This document shows positions 32,811 through 42,322 of a DNA stretch of 64,000 nt, piece after piece. Numbering within the stretch: the stretch's first letter is position 1; each line of letters starts with the position of its first letter. The notes beneath the pieces are model-generated. The model was not told the origin of the DNA and did not search any database. It saw nothing but the letters and a program-made list of their open reading frames with translations. The translations under genes and the position numbers were made by a program. The stretch comes from Chitinophagaceae bacterium (lineage in GTDB: Bacteria; Bacteroidota; Bacteroidia; Chitinophagales; Chitinophagaceae), in assembly GCA_022843585.1 (NCBI GenBank), contig JALHNJ010000001.1, positions 1 to 64,000 of the forward strand. The letters run 5' to 3'.

Positions 32811-33383
32811 ATGAAAATAGGGCTTTATTTTGGTTCTTTTAACCCTGTTCATGTTGCTCATCTTATTATTGCCAATCATATTCTGAACGAAACAGATATA
32901 GAGCGGATCTGGTTTGTAATTTCTCCGCAGAACCCATTCAAAAGCGAAACCTCTTTATTAAATGAATACCATCGCCTTCACCTGGTAAACCTTGCTACAG
33001 AAAATGACAACCGCATAAAGGCATCTGATATAGAATTTGCTTTACCCAAACCATCCTACACAACAGCTACGCTAGCGTATTTAAAAGAGAAAAATCCAGA
33101 ACATGAATTTTGCATAATCATGGGCAGCGATAGTTTTCAAAACTTACACAAGTGGAAAAACTATGAAGTAATTGTGAAGGACTATAATGTGTATGTTTAC
33201 CTGAGACCTGGCTTTGATGTAACCAATCATGTAAATGCAAAACTGCATATAGTTGAAGCTCCATTATTACAACTTTCGGCTACACAAGTACGTAAGTATA
33301 TTAAAGAAGGAAAATCCATTCGTTACCTGGTTCCGGCGAATGTAAGAGAAGAAATTGAAAGAGGCGGGTACTATAAAAAATAA
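32811..33383 (+). CDS. nadD: Nicotinate-nucleotide adenylyltransferase
   Basis: The 190-residue protein has the nucleotidyltransferase start GLYFGSFNPVHVAHLIIANH with the HxxH-type pair, the NAD(P) motif CIIMGSDSFQNLHKWKNY, and the C-terminal LSATQVRKYIKEGKSIRYLV. It makes deamido-NAD from nicotinate mononucleotide and ATP. Length is normal. It ends two bases before the convergent chrA stop. Confidence 0.93.
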   Translation: MKIGLYFGSFNPVHVAHLIIANHILNETDIERIWFVISPQNPFKSETSLLNEYHRLHLVNLATENDNRIKASDIEFALPKPSYTTATLAYLKEKNPEHEFCIIMGSDSFQNLHKWKNYEVIVKDYNVYVYLRPGFDVTNHVNAKLHIVEAPLLQLSATQVRKYIKEGKSIRYLVPANVREEIERGGYYKK

Positions 33384-33385
33384 TC

Positions 33386-34630
33386 TCAAAAAACAAATCC
33401 CAAAGCCAGACAACCTAATACAATAAGTGGGGGTGCAATCTTTGTAAATTTGAGCAACAGAAATGTTCCAAGTATAGTAAGAACATTAATAATACTGACT
33501 GTTTTAAATTCTGATACGGATATATCTTTCATGATATAAAAAGTGGAAGCGATCATTATACCAATAACTACGGCATTAATTCCCTCAAGGGAACGATACA
33601 CGGCGGCGTATTTTTTCAAATTATTCCAGATTGGAAAGAAGAATAATACGAGCAGTGCGCTAGGAAGAAAAATAGCAATCATTCCGATCAGACATCCCAC
33701 CACTTGCATCTCGGTTCCCATATCCTTTAATGCCATTCCTCCGGCAAATGAAGCAATGGAAAAAACGGGTCCGGGAACGGCTCTTACAATTCCCATAGCT
33801 GTATACATGTCTCTTTCGTCTATCTGCACCACATTCGGATTTTTCACTTTCACTTTTTCTATTTCTGGCCGCACACTCCATTGCTCATACATCATCGGCA
33901 TCAACACTTGTCCGCCACCAAATACCAGGCTGCCCATACGATAGGTATTTTCAAAAAGGTTGATCGGTTTTCTATTAGGCCACTCGTCAATTCTTGCCCG
34001 TTCACTTATAAACCCTGCCGCAATGAAAATGATTCCGAAAAGCCAAAAATTCCACCACTTGATTTTTTTTGGCTTTTGCTCAGTTTGAGGAATACGTTTT
34101 CGGCTGAGGTTGGTGGTAATTCCCCCAGCTATAATTAATGCAGGGATTACCCAAGGCTGGCCAAACAAGAAATAAGTTGCTACTGTACTTACAATCATTA
34201 TTACCCAGGTGATCGTATTTTTTATAGCTAATGGAAAAGCAACGAATGCGGCATACACCAAAAAACCGGCGGCCATCGGTGGAATGAACTTAAAAATATC
34301 AGTTCCTAATTGTCGCTTATCGATATACTGTAATAAGAATGATAAAGCCCCCATTAAAATGCAGGCAGGCAAAATCCAAACCAATAGTGTAACAATTGCC
34401 AGCGGAACACCGCCTCTTTTATAACCAATCAATGTTAGTGTTTGGGTTGAAGAAGCGCCGGGTAGCAACTGGCAAAATGCATTGTATTCCATCAACTCCT
34501 GTTCTGTAACATAAGGCCGTTGCTGCACAAAAGTTTTCATCATCATACCTATATGCGCCTGTGGTCCGCCGAAAGCAGTAACACTATGCAAAAGAACAGC
34601 CTTTAAAAATGGTATATGGCGCAGCAGCAT
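33386..34630 (-). CDS. chrA: Chromate transporter ChrA, two-domain form
   Basis: The 414-residue membrane protein contains two copies of the chromate-transport domain. The first has [19 protein letters not shown] and [18 protein letters not shown]; the second has [19 protein letters not shown] and [15 protein letters not shown]. Long-chain ChrA proteins export chromate, though many members may move other oxyanions. It stands alone with no ChrB-like regulator beside it. Confidence 0.9.
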   Translation of the reverse strand: MLLRHIPFLKAVLLHSVTAFGGPQAHIGMMMKTFVQQRPYVTEQELMEYNAFCQLLPGASSTQTLTLIGYKRGGVPLAIVTLLVWILPACILMGALSFLLQYIDKRQLGTDIFKFIPPMAAGFLVYAAFVAFPLAIKNTITWVIMIVSTVATYFLFGQPWVIPALIIAGGITTNLSRKRIPQTEQKPKKIKWWNFWLFGIIFIAAGFISERARIDEWPNRKPINLFENTYRMGSLVFGGGQVLMPMMYEQWSVRPEIEKVKVKNPNVVQIDERDMYTAMGIVRAVPGPVFSIASFAGGMALKDMGTEMQVVGCLIGMIAIFLPSALLVLFFFPIWNNLKKYAAVYRSLEGINAVVIGIMIASTFYIMKDISVSEFKTVSIINVLTILGTFLLLKFTKIAPPLIVLGCLALGFVF

Positions 34631-34804
34631 GGTAGATTAAATATAAATAAAATCACAAGGGCACACACATTAATATATATTAGATTTTTTTCATGAAGAA
34701 ATGATTCAGGATTGCTCTTCAAATTCTAATGTACAAAAGAGGTGCGCCGGGAAAATAATAACAAGCAAAAGACTATTTGCAGTAAATTCATAAAAAATCA
34801 ATTC

Positions 34805-36109
34805 ATGCGCAAAATCCTTTTACCAGCTCTGCTCTTTATATCATGCTTTGAATTAACTGCACAGGCAGATGTTGCTAAATTAAAAGAGAAAGCTGCTGCC
34901 GCTGCTGATAAAATGGAAGCAAAAACGATTGCCTGGAGAAGAGATTTTCATGAATACCCGGAATTGGGAAACAGAGAAACAAGAACGGCAAAGATCATTG
35001 CTGAGCATTTGAAAAAATTGGGTCTTGATGTGCAAGAAGGCGTTGCTAAAACAGGAGTGGTAGCAATTTTGAAAGGAGGAAAACCGGGTCCATGTGTTGC
35101 ACTTAGAGCAGATATTGATGCATTACCCGTCACAGAAAGGGGCGATCTAACCTTCGCATCCAAACAAAAAACAACTTACAACGGACAAGAAGTAGGAGTA
35201 ATGCATGCCTGCGGACATGATACGCATACTGCAATGTTAATGAGTGTGGCCGAAATTCTGGCGGGAATGAAAAGTGAGATAAAAGGTACCGTGAAATTTA
35301 TTTTTCAACCGGCAGAAGAAGGTCCACCTGAAGGAGAAGAAGGCGGTGGCTATTTAATGGTAAAAGAAGGGGTAATGGACAATCCGAAAGTAGATGCCAT
35401 TTTCGGGTTACATATTTGGACGCATATTGAAGTGGGAAAGATCCACTATAAATCAGGCTCATTAATGGCATCATCCGATTGGTTTACAATTAAAGTAAAA
35501 GGAAAGGGAAGTCACGGCTCACAACCATGGGCAGGAATCGACCCGATACAAGTGTCTGCTCAAATAATTGATGGTTTACAGGCAATTGTTAGTCGTCAGT
35601 CTGAATTAACAAAAGCTCCTGTTGTAATTACAGTAGGAAAAATACATGGGGGTGTAAGAAATAATATCATTCCGGAAGAATGTATAATGGATGGAACGAT
35701 ACGAACTCTTGATTCGGATATGCAGAAAGAGGTGCATAAAAAAATAAAATTGACAGCAGAAAAGATTGCAGAAGCATCCGGTGCCACAGCAGAGGTAACG
35801 ATCGATACTAAAACATTAGTAACGTATAATACTCCTGAACTCGTTAAAAAAATGCTTCCTACATTACAAACGACGGTTGGAGCAAATAATTTGGTTGAAA
35901 CAGAATGGGTAACTAGTGCAGAAGATTATTCATATTATGGAACAAAGGCACCTTCCTTCTTTTTCTTTTTAGGCGGAATGCCCAAAGGGAAAGATTCAAA
36001 AACAGCACCGCCACATCATACAGCGGATTTTTATATCGACGAAAGTGGAATGAAAACAGGGATTAAAGCGTTTTGTGACCTGGTGTTTGATTATATGAAT
36101 ATGAAATAA
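34805..36109 (+). CDS. Exported M20-family amidohydrolase
   Basis: The 434-residue protein starts at the ATG at 34805, which gives the signal peptide MRKILLPALLFISCFELTAQ. The M20D metal site is visible: HACGHDTHTAM, PAEEGPPEGEEGGG, and a late His in TAPPHHTADFYID. The dimerisation domain (SHGSQPWAGIDPIQV) lies in between. Relatives hydrolyse N-acyl amino acids or aminoacyl conjugates such as hippurate. It acts in the periplasm. It is followed after eight bases by a serine hydrolase gene. Confidence 0.9.
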   Translation: MRKILLPALLFISCFELTAQADVAKLKEKAAAAADKMEAKTIAWRRDFHEYPELGNRETRTAKIIAEHLKKLGLDVQEGVAKTGVVAILKGGKPGPCVALRADIDALPVTERGDLTFASKQKTTYNGQEVGVMHACGHDTHTAMLMSVAEILAGMKSEIKGTVKFIFQPAEEGPPEGEEGGGYLMVKEGVMDNPKVDAIFGLHIWTHIEVGKIHYKSGSLMASSDWFTIKVKGKGSHGSQPWAGIDPIQVSAQIIDGLQAIVSRQSELTKAPVVITVGKIHGGVRNNIIPEECIMDGTIRTLDSDMQKEVHKKIKLTAEKIAEASGATAEVTIDTKTLVTYNTPELVKKMLPTLQTTVGANNLVETEWVTSAEDYSYYGTKAPSFFFFLGGMPKGKDSKTAPPHHTADFYIDESGMKTGIKAFCDLVFDYMNMK

Positions 36110-36117
36110 TTTTCCGT

Positions 36118-37002
36118 ATGAGAAAAGCTATCCTCGCAATTTTGTTCTTACTTCCTTTTGTTGTTACAGCACAAAAAACGGATAAGAAATTACAATCCAA
36201 ATTAGAAGAAGCTGTAAAAGGCTTCAACGGAGATATTGGTATTTATGTAAAAAACTTACGTACGGGTAAAACCTTTGCTATTAATGCCGCTACCATTTTC
36301 CCTACTGCCAGTATTGTAAAAGTGCCGATACTGGTTGGCATAATGGATAAAATAAATAGTGGCGAACTGAAATACGATTCTCTACTAGTTTACAAGGACT
36401 CATTACTTTATGCTGGCTCGGATATATTAGGGTCATTTAAAAACAATGAAAAAATATTGCTAAAAAAAGTAATGATGCTGATGCTTACTACCAGCGACAA
36501 CACGGCAAGTTTGTGGTTACAAAGCCTGGCCGGAACCGGAACAAGAATAAACGAAATTATGGAAGCCATCGGCTTAAAGAGTACAAGAGTAAACTCCAGA
36601 ACACCCGGCAGAGAAGAGAACAGAACTCAGTACGGCTGGGGACAAACAACTCCCGCAGAAATGGGAACACTGTTTGAAAAAATATACCGCAGCGAAATAA
36701 TTTCTGCCACCGCCTGCGAACGAATGATGCGAAGCCTCGGTAGAAATTATTGGGATGTTGATGAAGCGATTTCAATGATTCCACCTACCATAGAAGTATT
36801 CAGCAAAAATGGTTGTGTTAATGCATCAAGGAGCGAAGTACTATTGGTAAATGCACCGAACAACCCCTACATCTTTTGCATTTTTACGAAAAATAATAAA
36901 GACGTTAGTTGGACCCATGATAATGAAGCCTGGACAATGGCAAGAAAAATTTCGAAGATGTTGTGGAATTATTTTGAACCCGGAAAAAATAATATGAATT
37001 AA
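36118..37002 (+). CDS. Exported class A beta-lactamase-like serine hydrolase
   Basis: The 294-residue protein has a signal peptide (MRKAILAILFLLPFVVTAQ). It has the active-site motifs of class A enzymes: ASIVKVPI for SxxK, TTSDNTA for SDN, and FSKNGCV where KTG is expected. EENRTQYGWGQTTPAEMG follows the omega-loop region. The KNG in place of KTG/KSG is unusual and may lower or change beta-lactam activity, so a peptidase or carboxypeptidase role is possible. It is cotranscribed with the M20 gene. Confidence 0.83.
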   Translation: MRKAILAILFLLPFVVTAQKTDKKLQSKLEEAVKGFNGDIGIYVKNLRTGKTFAINAATIFPTASIVKVPILVGIMDKINSGELKYDSLLVYKDSLLYAGSDILGSFKNNEKILLKKVMMLMLTTSDNTASLWLQSLAGTGTRINEIMEAIGLKSTRVNSRTPGREENRTQYGWGQTTPAEMGTLFEKIYRSEIISATACERMMRSLGRNYWDVDEAISMIPPTIEVFSKNGCVNASRSEVLLVNAPNNPYIFCIFTKNNKDVSWTHDNEAWTMARKISKMLWNYFEPGKNNMN

Positions 37003-37040
37003 TAAAAAAGGGAAAAAACCCGATTTCAAAAAAATTTTAT

Positions 37041-37295
37041 ATGAAACCGCTACTGTTTTTAATTAGTATCAGTTTGATTTTTTTATCCTGCCAAACACAT
37101 TCATCCATAAAACCGCATTCCAATTTAAAGACTACAGAAAAACAAAGGCAAGCTATCATACAATCTATTAATGGACATTTAAAAGTTTTAGACACTCGCC
37201 TTATAGATTCTCCAATGAATCAAAAATTAATTGTTTTAAAACGACTTATGATGGAAAAGCTTCAGAAATGGGAGTTAATTGCCGCATCAAAATAA
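37041..37295 (+). CDS. Small lipoprotein of unknown function
   Basis: The 84-residue product has a lipoprotein signal (LISISLIFLSCQTHSS; lipobox FLSC). The short, mostly helical, Lys/Gln-rich mature part (ending WELIAASK) shows no known motif. It lies 38 bases after the serine hydrolase gene on the same strand and 18 bases before the convergent feoB stop. Confidence 0.65.
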   Translation: MKPLLFLISISLIFLSCQTHSSIKPHSNLKTTEKQRQAIIQSINGHLKVLDTRLIDSPMNQKLIVLKRLMMEKLQKWELIAASK

Positions 37296-37313
37296 TGCAC
37301 ACTTTGTATTTAC

Positions 37314-39434
37314 CTACTTAAACAACTGATACACCACCCAACTCATCAAATACGCCAACCCCGTCATATAGATCAATTGAATAACAGGCCATTTCCAGCT
37401 TTTGGTTTCTCTTTTTACAACAGCCAGTGTGCTCATGCACTGCATCGCAAACACATAAAATATCATTAGCGATAATCCGGAGGCGAGATTAAATACTGGT
37501 GTACCATCTGGTTTTACAGCCGCTTTCATTTTTTCTTTCAGTAACAAACTTCCTTCATCTTCATCACCCACACTGTACAAAGTTGCCATGGTTCCCACAA
37601 AAACTTCTCTTGCTGCAAATGATGTAATTAAGGCAATACCGATCTTCCAATCATAACCCAGTGGTGTAATAACAGGTTCAATCGCCTTTCCCATTCTGCC
37701 GGCATACGAGTTTTCAAGCAGGTCGGTTTGGTAATTTTTGCGTAGTTGGTTTATATCTGCACCAGGCTGAACTTTCTGCACTTCGTATCGTTGGGTAACT
37801 TGCTGCATGGAATTGCCGGGACCAAAGGATGATAAAGCCCACAACACCAAACTGATTATCATAATCACTTTACCTGCATCAAACACAAAAATTTTGGCCT
37901 TGCTTATCATGGTTGGCAACACATTGTTCCAGCGGGGAGAACGATAAGTAGGCAATTCAAGAATGAAAAAGCTCTTCTCGTTTATTCTTATAAACCACTT
38001 GGCTATATAAGAAACGATCAACGCCATCACCAACCCCAGTAAATACAATCCCATCATGACCAAGCCTTGTACACCCAAAAACCCTAACAAATACGTTTTA
38101 GGAATTACCAATCCTATTAAAATGGTGTACACTGGCAGTCTTGCCGAACAACTCATCAAAGGAGTAATTAAAATTGTAAGCAACCGTTCTTTTCTATTCT
38201 CAATATTTCTTGCACTCATAATGGCCGGAACGGCACAGGCAAATCCGCTGATCATCGGCATTACACTTTTTCCATTCAAGCCCACACTTCGCATTAATCT
38301 ATCCGAGAGAAAACTGATACGGGCCATGTAACCAGTGTCTTCCAGCAATGTAATTAGCCCAAACAAGATCATTATCTGCGGCACAAAAATTAAAATGCCG
38401 CCAAGCCCCGCGATTACTCCATTTATTAATAAATCCGTCCAGCGACTTTCGGGCAATGCATCGGAAAGGGATTGTGATAATTCCGCAAAACCAATTTCAA
38501 TCCAATCCATTGGATATTGCGCCAGCCAGAACACACTTTGAAACAACAAAAACAAAACACCCAGTAATATTATATAACCCCACACCCGGTGCAACAATAA
38601 ATTATCCAGCTTTTCTGTGAATAATGTTTTTTGCAATGGATCTGGCTCCGACACGGCTTGTTGCATAATATGCCGGATGCGGCTGTATCGCTGTAAAATT
38701 TCTTCTGCCTGTGTTTTGGTCGGGTTAAAATTATTTCGCTTTTCGATCCGCTCTATTTTTTGTTGTAATAGTTCATCCAGTTCAAAACCTTCATGATTGA
38801 TGAGGTAGTGAATAGCAGCATAATCGCTTATATGCGGAATTTCTTCTTTTACTTCTTCAATAGCCAGGGAGCAGAGTGCATTATTATCTATAAAATCACG
38901 GGCAGGGATATGATAAAGATGCTGAGCTGTTTGCTCAATTGCTTTTTTTAATTGGATAATGCCTTTATTTTTTCTGGGGTTAACAGCCACCACGGGCACA
39001 CCCAGCTCTCTCTCCAATGCAGGAATATCAATTTTTATTCCTTTACGATTGGCCAGGTCCATCATCGTCAGTGCAATCACCACCGGAGCTTTAAGATCAA
39101 TGATCTGTGTGCAAAAAAGCAAATTTCGCTTCAAATTACTTGCATCGGCCACTACAACCAACACATCAGCTTTTATATCCTTATCCTGGCTTAGCAGCAC
39201 TTTGTAGCTTACCCACTCATCCAGCCTTTTGGGGTAAAGACTATAAGTTCCAGGCAGGTCAATTATTTCGGCATTTAAACCCTCTGATATAGAAGTAGAG
39301 CCGGTTTTTTTGTCAACCGTTACTCCCGGAAAATTGCCTACTTGCTGATTTAGCCCCGTCAAACAGTTAAACAACGAACTTTTTCCGCTATTGGGGTTGC
39401 CCACTAAGGCGATATGTAGTTTACCTGTTTTCAA
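37314..39434 (-). CDS. feoB: Ferrous iron transporter FeoB
   Basis: The ~706-residue protein has an N-terminal G domain (ALVGNPNSGKSSLFNCLTG, GNFPGVTVDKKTG, DLPGTYSLYP) and two gate regions in the membrane part, including MISGFACAVPAIMSAR. It imports Fe(II) across the inner membrane. The longest ORF begins with GTG at 39476, but I prefer TTG at 39434 (MKTGKLHIALVG), since the extra N-terminus is odd and a promoter-like TACATTTG (39456-39449) lies inside it. feoA is not adjacent. Confidence 0.92.
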   Translation of the reverse strand: MKTGKLHIALVGNPNSGKSSLFNCLTGLNQQVGNFPGVTVDKKTGSTSISEGLNAEIIDLPGTYSLYPKRLDEWVSYKVLLSQDKDIKADVLVVVADASNLKRNLLFCTQIIDLKAPVVIALTMMDLANRKGIKIDIPALERELGVPVVAVNPRKNKGIIQLKKAIEQTAQHLYHIPARDFIDNNALCSLAIEEVKEEIPHISDYAAIHYLINHEGFELDELLQQKIERIEKRNNFNPTKTQAEEILQRYSRIRHIMQQAVSEPDPLQKTLFTEKLDNLLLHRVWGYIILLGVLFLLFQSVFWLAQYPMDWIEIGFAELSQSLSDALPESRWTDLLINGVIAGLGGILIFVPQIMILFGLITLLEDTGYMARISFLSDRLMRSVGLNGKSVMPMISGFACAVPAIMSARNIENRKERLLTILITPLMSCSARLPVYTILIGLVIPKTYLLGFLGVQGLVMMGLYLLGLVMALIVSYIAKWFIRINEKSFFILELPTYRSPRWNNVLPTMISKAKIFVFDAGKVIMIISLVLWALSSFGPGNSMQQVTQRYEVQKVQPGADINQLRKNYQTDLLENSYAGRMGKAIEPVITPLGYDWKIGIALITSFAAREVFVGTMATLYSVGDEDEGSLLLKEKMKAAVKPDGTPVFNLASGLSLMIFYVFAMQCMSTLAVVKRETKSWKWPVIQLIYMTGLAYLMSWVVYQLFK

Positions 39435-39778
39435 CTTGTTATAGCCTGCAAATGTAGAATTGCAGGGGCAAAACACTTTACGAATTGCGATTTTTAGACT
39501 GCTCTATCGGGAGAAGTTTTTTAGCCATCGTCCTGTTCTTTGGGCATCGTCCTTTGGGAACTTGTTCTGTTATTCTTTCCTTTTGGGAAAGGGAAGAATA
39601 ATCACCCTTCATTTTTCCGTTCATTGGTAATCAACTCACCACATTTTCTGAAAGCGATAAAATTTCCTTAATTCGCCTTCTCTAACTGGCGCAAGGAGAA
39701 GCCTCGAAAATTTTACAATAATTAGCATTAACCGTCTTCCTGCTCCAATACCTTTGCAGCTCAATAACCAAACAAAAC
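39435..39778. other. Divergent region between feoB and the M28 peptidase gene
   Basis: No gene is supported. It holds the possible feoB promoter box on the minus strand and a TACCTTTG box for the M28 gene on the plus strand. A short direct repeat, CATCGTCCT, occurs twice near 39523-39550. Confidence 0.4.
39749..39756 (+). promoter_or_regulatory. Candidate -7 promoter box for the M28 peptidase gene
   Basis: TACCTTTG fits TAnnTTTG and ends 22 bases before the ATG at 39779. The -33 region has no clear TTTG. Confidence 0.4.
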
Positions 39779-41425
39779 ATGTTTTCTAATATTTCCAGGT
39801 CTGTCGTAGTAATATTATTCTTATCTGCCTGCTCATCGTCAAAAACTATTACCAAAACAGACACACAAACACTTGACAATTTAAAAGCACATATTCAATA
39901 CCTGGCAGACGATAAATTAGAAGGCCGCCGCACAGGAACAGAAGGCGAAAGACTTGCCATGGAATATATTACCAACCAATTTAAAGCAATTGGGCTTTCT
40001 CCTAAAGGCACGGAGTATTATACGCAAACATTTATAGTTAATGATGGCAAGCAAATAGGGGCTGTCACTACTTTTTCAATTAATGGAGATACATTAGAAA
40101 CAGGTAAAGATTTTTTTCCATTTCCCTACAGCCCGGATATTAATTTAGAAGCACTGCCTGCCATTGCTGTTCAAGAAGCAGAAATGCCCTGGTTTTTTGA
40201 TTTAAAGGAATCGCTGGAAGAAAATAAAACTAACCCACATTTCGATTTACCGGATTATATCAGAACAAATGCAAAAAAAGCAAAAGAAAGAGGCGCTTCG
40301 GCAGTAATATTATATAATACATCTGCTATAGATGATAAACTGGTATTTGATGGTAAAGACAAATCTGCACAACAAGCAATCCCTGTTGTGTATGTTGCAA
40401 AAGCCCCAGCAAAAAAATATTTTAGTGATAATGCTGCTTCGTTAAATATAAAGTTGCGAGTGTCAATTGACGAAAAGAACAGGCAGGGCTTTAATGTGCT
40501 TGGATACATTGATAACAAAGCGGCGACAACTGTAGTACTCGGTGCACATTACGACCATCTTGGTTATGGTGAAGATGGAAACTCAAGACATACTGCACAT
40601 GAATTAGCGATACACAACGGTGCAGATGATAATGCAAGTGGTACAGCTGCATTAATTGAACTGGGAAGAAAATTAAAATCATCAAAAGCCACTAGTAACA
40701 ATTATTTGTTCATTGCTTTTTCCGGCGAAGAGCTTGGCTTATATGGTTCTAAATATTTTGTGGAAAATCCTACTATCGATTTAAAGTCGGTGAACTACAT
40801 GATCAATATGGATATGGTAGGACGACTAAACGATAGTTCAAAAACAGTGACTATTGGTGGCTATGGCACATCCCCAATCTGGAGCGAAGTGATCAACAAT
40901 CAATCGGCTCCATTAGCAATAAAAATTGATAGCAGTGGTACAGGCCCTAGTGACCACACTTCTTTTTACAGAAAAGATATTCCGGTGTTGTTTTATTTTA
41001 CCGGCTTGCATACAGATTATCACAAACCATCTGATGATGCAGACAAAGTAAACTATGAAGGCGAGCAACAAATAATCAACCACATCACTAAGTTAATTGA
41101 ATCAGTAAATGATAAAGGCAAGCTTGCATTTTTAAAAACAAGGGAAGCACAAACAACTACCTCTGCCCGTTTTAGTGTTTCTATGGGTATTATGCCAGAT
41201 TATACCTATTCCGGAGAAGGCGTAAAAGCCGATGGTGTAAGCGAAGGCAAGCCGGCACAAAAAGCAGGATTAAAAGCCGGCGACATTATTCTTCAAATAG
41301 GTGAGTACAATATTTCATCTATGGAAACATATATGCAAACTCTCGGTAAGCTTAAAAAAGGTGATAAAGCAAAAGTGAAATTCAAAAGAGGTAACGAAAC
41401 CTTAGAGGTGTTGGTTGAGTTTTAG
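39779..41425 (+). CDS. M28-family zinc peptidase lipoprotein with PA and PDZ domains
   Basis: The 548-residue protein has a lipobox (LFLSAC) near residue 18. Zinc ligands of the M28 core are visible: GAHYDHLGYG, NGADDNASGTAAL, FSGEELGLYGSKYF, MINMDMVGRL, and a late His in GLHTDYHKPSDD. A protease-associated (PA) domain is inserted between the first helix and the catalytic core. The last ~85 residues form a PDZ domain (GKPAQKAGLKAGDIILQIGE). It should be an aminopeptidase at the periplasmic or outer surface. Confidence 0.92.
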   Translation: MFSNISRSVVVILFLSACSSSKTITKTDTQTLDNLKAHIQYLADDKLEGRRTGTEGERLAMEYITNQFKAIGLSPKGTEYYTQTFIVNDGKQIGAVTTFSINGDTLETGKDFFPFPYSPDINLEALPAIAVQEAEMPWFFDLKESLEENKTNPHFDLPDYIRTNAKKAKERGASAVILYNTSAIDDKLVFDGKDKSAQQAIPVVYVAKAPAKKYFSDNAASLNIKLRVSIDEKNRQGFNVLGYIDNKAATTVVLGAHYDHLGYGEDGNSRHTAHELAIHNGADDNASGTAALIELGRKLKSSKATSNNYLFIAFSGEELGLYGSKYFVENPTIDLKSVNYMINMDMVGRLNDSSKTVTIGGYGTSPIWSEVINNQSAPLAIKIDSSGTGPSDHTSFYRKDIPVLFYFTGLHTDYHKPSDDADKVNYEGEQQIINHITKLIESVNDKGKLAFLKTREAQTTTSARFSVSMGIMPDYTYSGEGVKADGVSEGKPAQKAGLKAGDIILQIGEYNISSMETYMQTLGKLKKGDKAKVKFKRGNETLEVLVEF

Positions 41426-41534
41426 TTTTTAGCAAGAGACAAGACTTTCGGCACAATGAATAGCTTATTCTGTACTTATCTGTGTAGTCAGTGGCTAACT
41501 CAAAATGAATTAACTTGTACTAGAATTTTATTCT

Positions 41535-41981
41535 ATGGCTGAACGTAATCAAAAATTAATTCTGGATACCGACCAACTCACCGAGGAGTTTTTTGAAGAC
41601 ACCCGGCTGCTTGGCATCATGGCGTCGGTTAAAGGGTATCAATTCTGCTGGCATCTCAACAACAGCATCGGCGTAAACTTTCACGATAACAACCTCGAAA
41701 TACAACTCAATAAAAAGAAACGAAATTATTTTTTTACGGTGTATGAATATGCAGAGTCTACCCGTTTTCTTTCTCATTACCTATATAACAATCAAAGAGA
41801 TGGCGAATATTTATTGCCTGAATTCAAGCACTTGGACTTTTTGTGGTTAATGAAAGGCGATGAAGTAAGTGATGATTCCTTGCAGGAAACAATTCAAACT
41901 ATTAAAACAATCAATACGGTTCAATTAGTGGTCGAGTTAACAAATGAAAAGATTAAAAACAAAGAGCATTTAGTTTTTTAA
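41535..41981 (+). CDS. IPExxxVDY-family protein
   Basis: The 148-residue protein matches a small Bacteroidota family named after its IPExxxVDY motif, here [15 protein letters not shown]. It has no signal peptide or membrane segment and its function is unknown. Ahead of the motif is a beta-rich part ([10 protein letters not shown]). A short GC-rich palindrome separates it from the pterin dehydratase gene. Confidence 0.78.
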   Translation: MAERNQKLILDTDQLTEEFFEDTRLLGIMASVKGYQFCWHLNNSIGVNFHDNNLEIQLNKKKRNYFFTVYEYAESTRFLSHYLYNNQRDGEYLLPEFKHLDFLWLMKGDEVSDDSLQETIQTIKTINTVQLVVELTNEKIKNKEHLVF

Positions 41982-41995
41982 ATTTCAAAAAACCT

Positions 41996-42013
41996 ACCTG
42001 TCGGCAGACAGGT
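41996..42013. repeat. Short GC-rich palindrome between genes
   Basis: ACCTGTC and GACAGGT pair exactly around GGCA. It lies in a 41-base gap between two same-strand genes. The shape resembles small dispersed palindromes in Bacteroidota genomes, but copy number cannot be seen here. Confidence 0.5.
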
Positions 42014-42022
42014 TCCAAATTC

Positions 42023-42259
42023 ATGTGGCAAGAAATTGATAATAAACTATATAAAAAAGTTGAGTTCAAAAACTTCAGCGAAGCTTTTGCATTTATGACC
42101 AGGGTGGCTCTTGAAGCAGAAAAAATTGACCATCACCCATTATGGACCAATGTATATAATACTGTTGAAATTTGGTTAAGCACACATGATGCCGGTGATA
42201 TTGTAACGGAGAAAGATCATCAATTGGCTAAAAAAATTGATTTATTAATAGAACGCTGA
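42023..42259 (+). CDS. phhB: Pterin-4a-carbinolamine dehydratase
   Basis: The 78-residue protein has the active-site pattern [23 protein letters not shown] (quoted in part: [20 protein letters not shown]), with the essential histidines. It recycles the pterin cofactor of aromatic amino acid hydroxylases, or acts as a Moco-related helper. It is at the short end for the family (usually 95-110). No hydroxylase gene is in the window. Confidence 0.9.
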   Translation: MWQEIDNKLYKKVEFKNFSEAFAFMTRVALEAEKIDHHPLWTNVYNTVEIWLSTHDAGDIVTEKDHQLAKKIDLLIER

Positions 42260-42322
42260 TATTTATGATTGTGATGATTTGCGCAGCAAAATCATAAACC
42301 TTCTTGACTATCATAATAATCT

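Noticed and set aside
42274-42295. Hairpin ATGATTTGC/GCAAAATCAT between phhB and ctlX
   Set aside because: It has a bulged base and no T-run, so neither terminator nor operator can be supported.
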